Assembly: GCA_964017155.1 (NCBI GenBank)
Contig: OZ024867.1
Span: forward strand, 15,775,500-15,839,499
Source of the DNA: Oasisia sp. SBJ-2009
Lineage: Eukaryota > Annelida > Polychaeta > Sabellida > Siboglinidae
Direction: 5' to 3'
DNA length: 64,000 nt
Shown here: positions 63,801-64,000 of the stretch, piece by piece
Position numbering within the stretch: the first letter of the stretch is position 1
Layout: the number at the start of each line of letters is the position of its first letter
Translations under genes and position numbers: made by a program
Notes under the pieces: generated by a model
Databases searched by the model: none
The model's input: only the letters and a program-made list of their open reading frames with translations
Told to the model about the DNA's origin: nothing

Positions 63801-64000
63801 AGACATGGTGTTTAAGACATGGTGTGTAAGACATGGTGTGTAAGACTTGGTGTGAAAGACTTGATGTGTAAGACTTGATGTGTAAGACTTGGTGTGTAAG
63901 ACTTGGTGTGTAAGACATGGTGTGTAAGACTTGGTGTGTAAGACTTGGTGTGAAAGACTTGATGTGTAAGACTTGATGTGTAAGATTTGATGTGTAGGAC

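Larger units (their letters stand above)
1..64000. repeat. Uninterrupted 14-bp satellite (minisatellite) array filling the window
   Basis: The entire sequence is a head-to-tail array of a 14-bp unit, TAAGAC(A/T/C)TGRTGTG. The commonest forms are TAAGACATGGTGTG, TAAGACTTGGTGTG, TAAGACTTGATGTG and TAAGACCTGGTGTG. Rarer forms differ mostly by one or two substitutions, for example TAAGTCTTAGTGTG, TAAGACTCGGTGTG, TACGACATGGTGTG, TAAGCCCTGGTGTG, AAACACTTGATATG and units ending TGTT. All units point the same way, and no inverted segment was seen. Units begin at positions equal to 1 modulo 14 at the start (1), at sampled points throughout (3011, 12601, 20105, 30073, 40041, 45011, 52025, 60061) and at the end (63967). 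The array enters and leaves the window, so its true length exceeds 64 kb. There is no non-repeat stretch in which to place a gene, RNA gene or control region. The family is not one I can name; a eukaryotic heterochromatic or subtelomeric origin is inferred from size and organisation only. Confidence 0.98.
58465..64000. repeat. Superrepeat H, copy 4, rearranged and cut by the window end
   Basis: The stretch 60.8-61.5 kb matches H1 at offset 54,418 bp. From about 61.9 kb the offset is about 52,514, and from about 62.5 kb it is 52,556. About 1.9 kb of the H1 pattern (roughly 7.2-9.2 kb) is therefore missing here, while an extra 1,022-bp copy is present in the first part. The last 2 kb is H-tail material with tag units. 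The copy continues beyond the window. Confidence 0.78.

Noticed and set aside
1..64000. Many long minus-strand open reading frames (up to 898 codons)
   Set aside because: They all consist of the translated 14-bp unit, occur in all three frames at once, overlap each other, and start and stop only where substitutions create or remove codons. No non-repeat domain, composition change or gene context supports a protein.
1..64000. CRISPR array
   Set aside because: There are no unique spacers between conserved repeats; the 14-bp units are contiguous and the variable part is only one to four bases.
1..64000. Telomeric repeat
   Set aside because: The unit contains no TTAGGG, TTTAGGG, TTAGG or yeast-like TG1-3 pattern; TTAGTG occurs only in the tag units.
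1..64000. G-quadruplex-forming array
   Set aside because: The plus strand is G-rich but G runs are mostly two bases and lie about 12 bases apart, beyond usual loop lengths; runs of three or four G are rare (GAGGGTG near 557, TGGGGTG near 11811).
1..64000. CENP-B box as proof of a centromere
   Set aside because: No match to the TTCG....A..CGGG pattern can be formed from the unit or the variants seen; CpG-containing variants are too few and of the wrong order.
1..64000. Simple (GT)n microsatellite
   Set aside because: GT runs are short (GTGTGT) and always interrupted by AAGAC; the true period is 14 bp.
1..64000. Transposon, tRNA, rRNA, promoter or terminator
   Set aside because: No sequence outside the 14-bp pattern exists in the window, so no site could be supported.
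1..64000. Inverted segments or strand switches in the array
   Set aside because: Scanning for the reverse form (CACACCATGTCTTA) on the plus strand found none; the only inverted matches are the 9-mers of the two tag units.

Overview
The whole window is one tandem repeat array. From the first base to the last it is built from a 14-bp unit, consensus TAAGAC(A/T/C)TGRTGTG on the given strand, about 4,571 units in all. I see no unique sequence, gene, RNA gene, mobile element or array edge. This points to a eukaryotic satellite or very large minisatellite (centromeric, pericentromeric or subtelomeric heterochromatin, or a similar expanded locus) read through by long-read sequencing. Nothing here identifies the species, and I do not recognise the repeat as a named satellite.

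The array is highly ordered. Four common unit types (ATGG, TTGG, TTGA and CTGG in bases 7-10) and a few dozen rarer single-base variants are arranged in a fixed order that is itself repeated on several scales. At every point checked, from base 1 to base 63,967, units start at positions equal to 1 modulo 14. Every duplication I could measure is a whole number of units long. I found no retained length change that breaks register.

Layout. (1) 127-3346: two tandem copies of a 1,610-bp block. (2) 2843-11733: first copy (H1) of a superrepeat of about 8.5 kb, whose second half carries 364-bp blocks bounded by two special units containing mutually reverse-complementary 9-mers. (3) 11383-33586: a nest of tandem duplications of that second half, with unit lengths 1,428, 2,702 and 6,258 bp, plus an 11,298-bp spaced direct repeat. 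(4) 33587-35938: more of the same H-tail material. (5) 35939-44436 and 44437-52934: superrepeat copies H2 and H3, in direct tandem at 8,498 bp. (6) 51129-58464: four tandem copies of a 1,988-bp block that starts inside the end of H3; the third copy is shortened. (7) 58465-64000: a fourth, rearranged and incomplete superrepeat (H4) containing a tandem 1,022-bp doublet.

The minus strand is open in all three frames over long stretches because the unit contains no minus-strand stop and 14 is not a multiple of 3: all three frames give the same 14-residue peptide motif. The plus strand meets TAA every 42 bp in each frame. I treat these open frames as a by-product of the repeat, not as genes. Nothing here is a gene system; the interest lies in the repeat architecture, its perfect register and the signs of recent, repeated local amplification.
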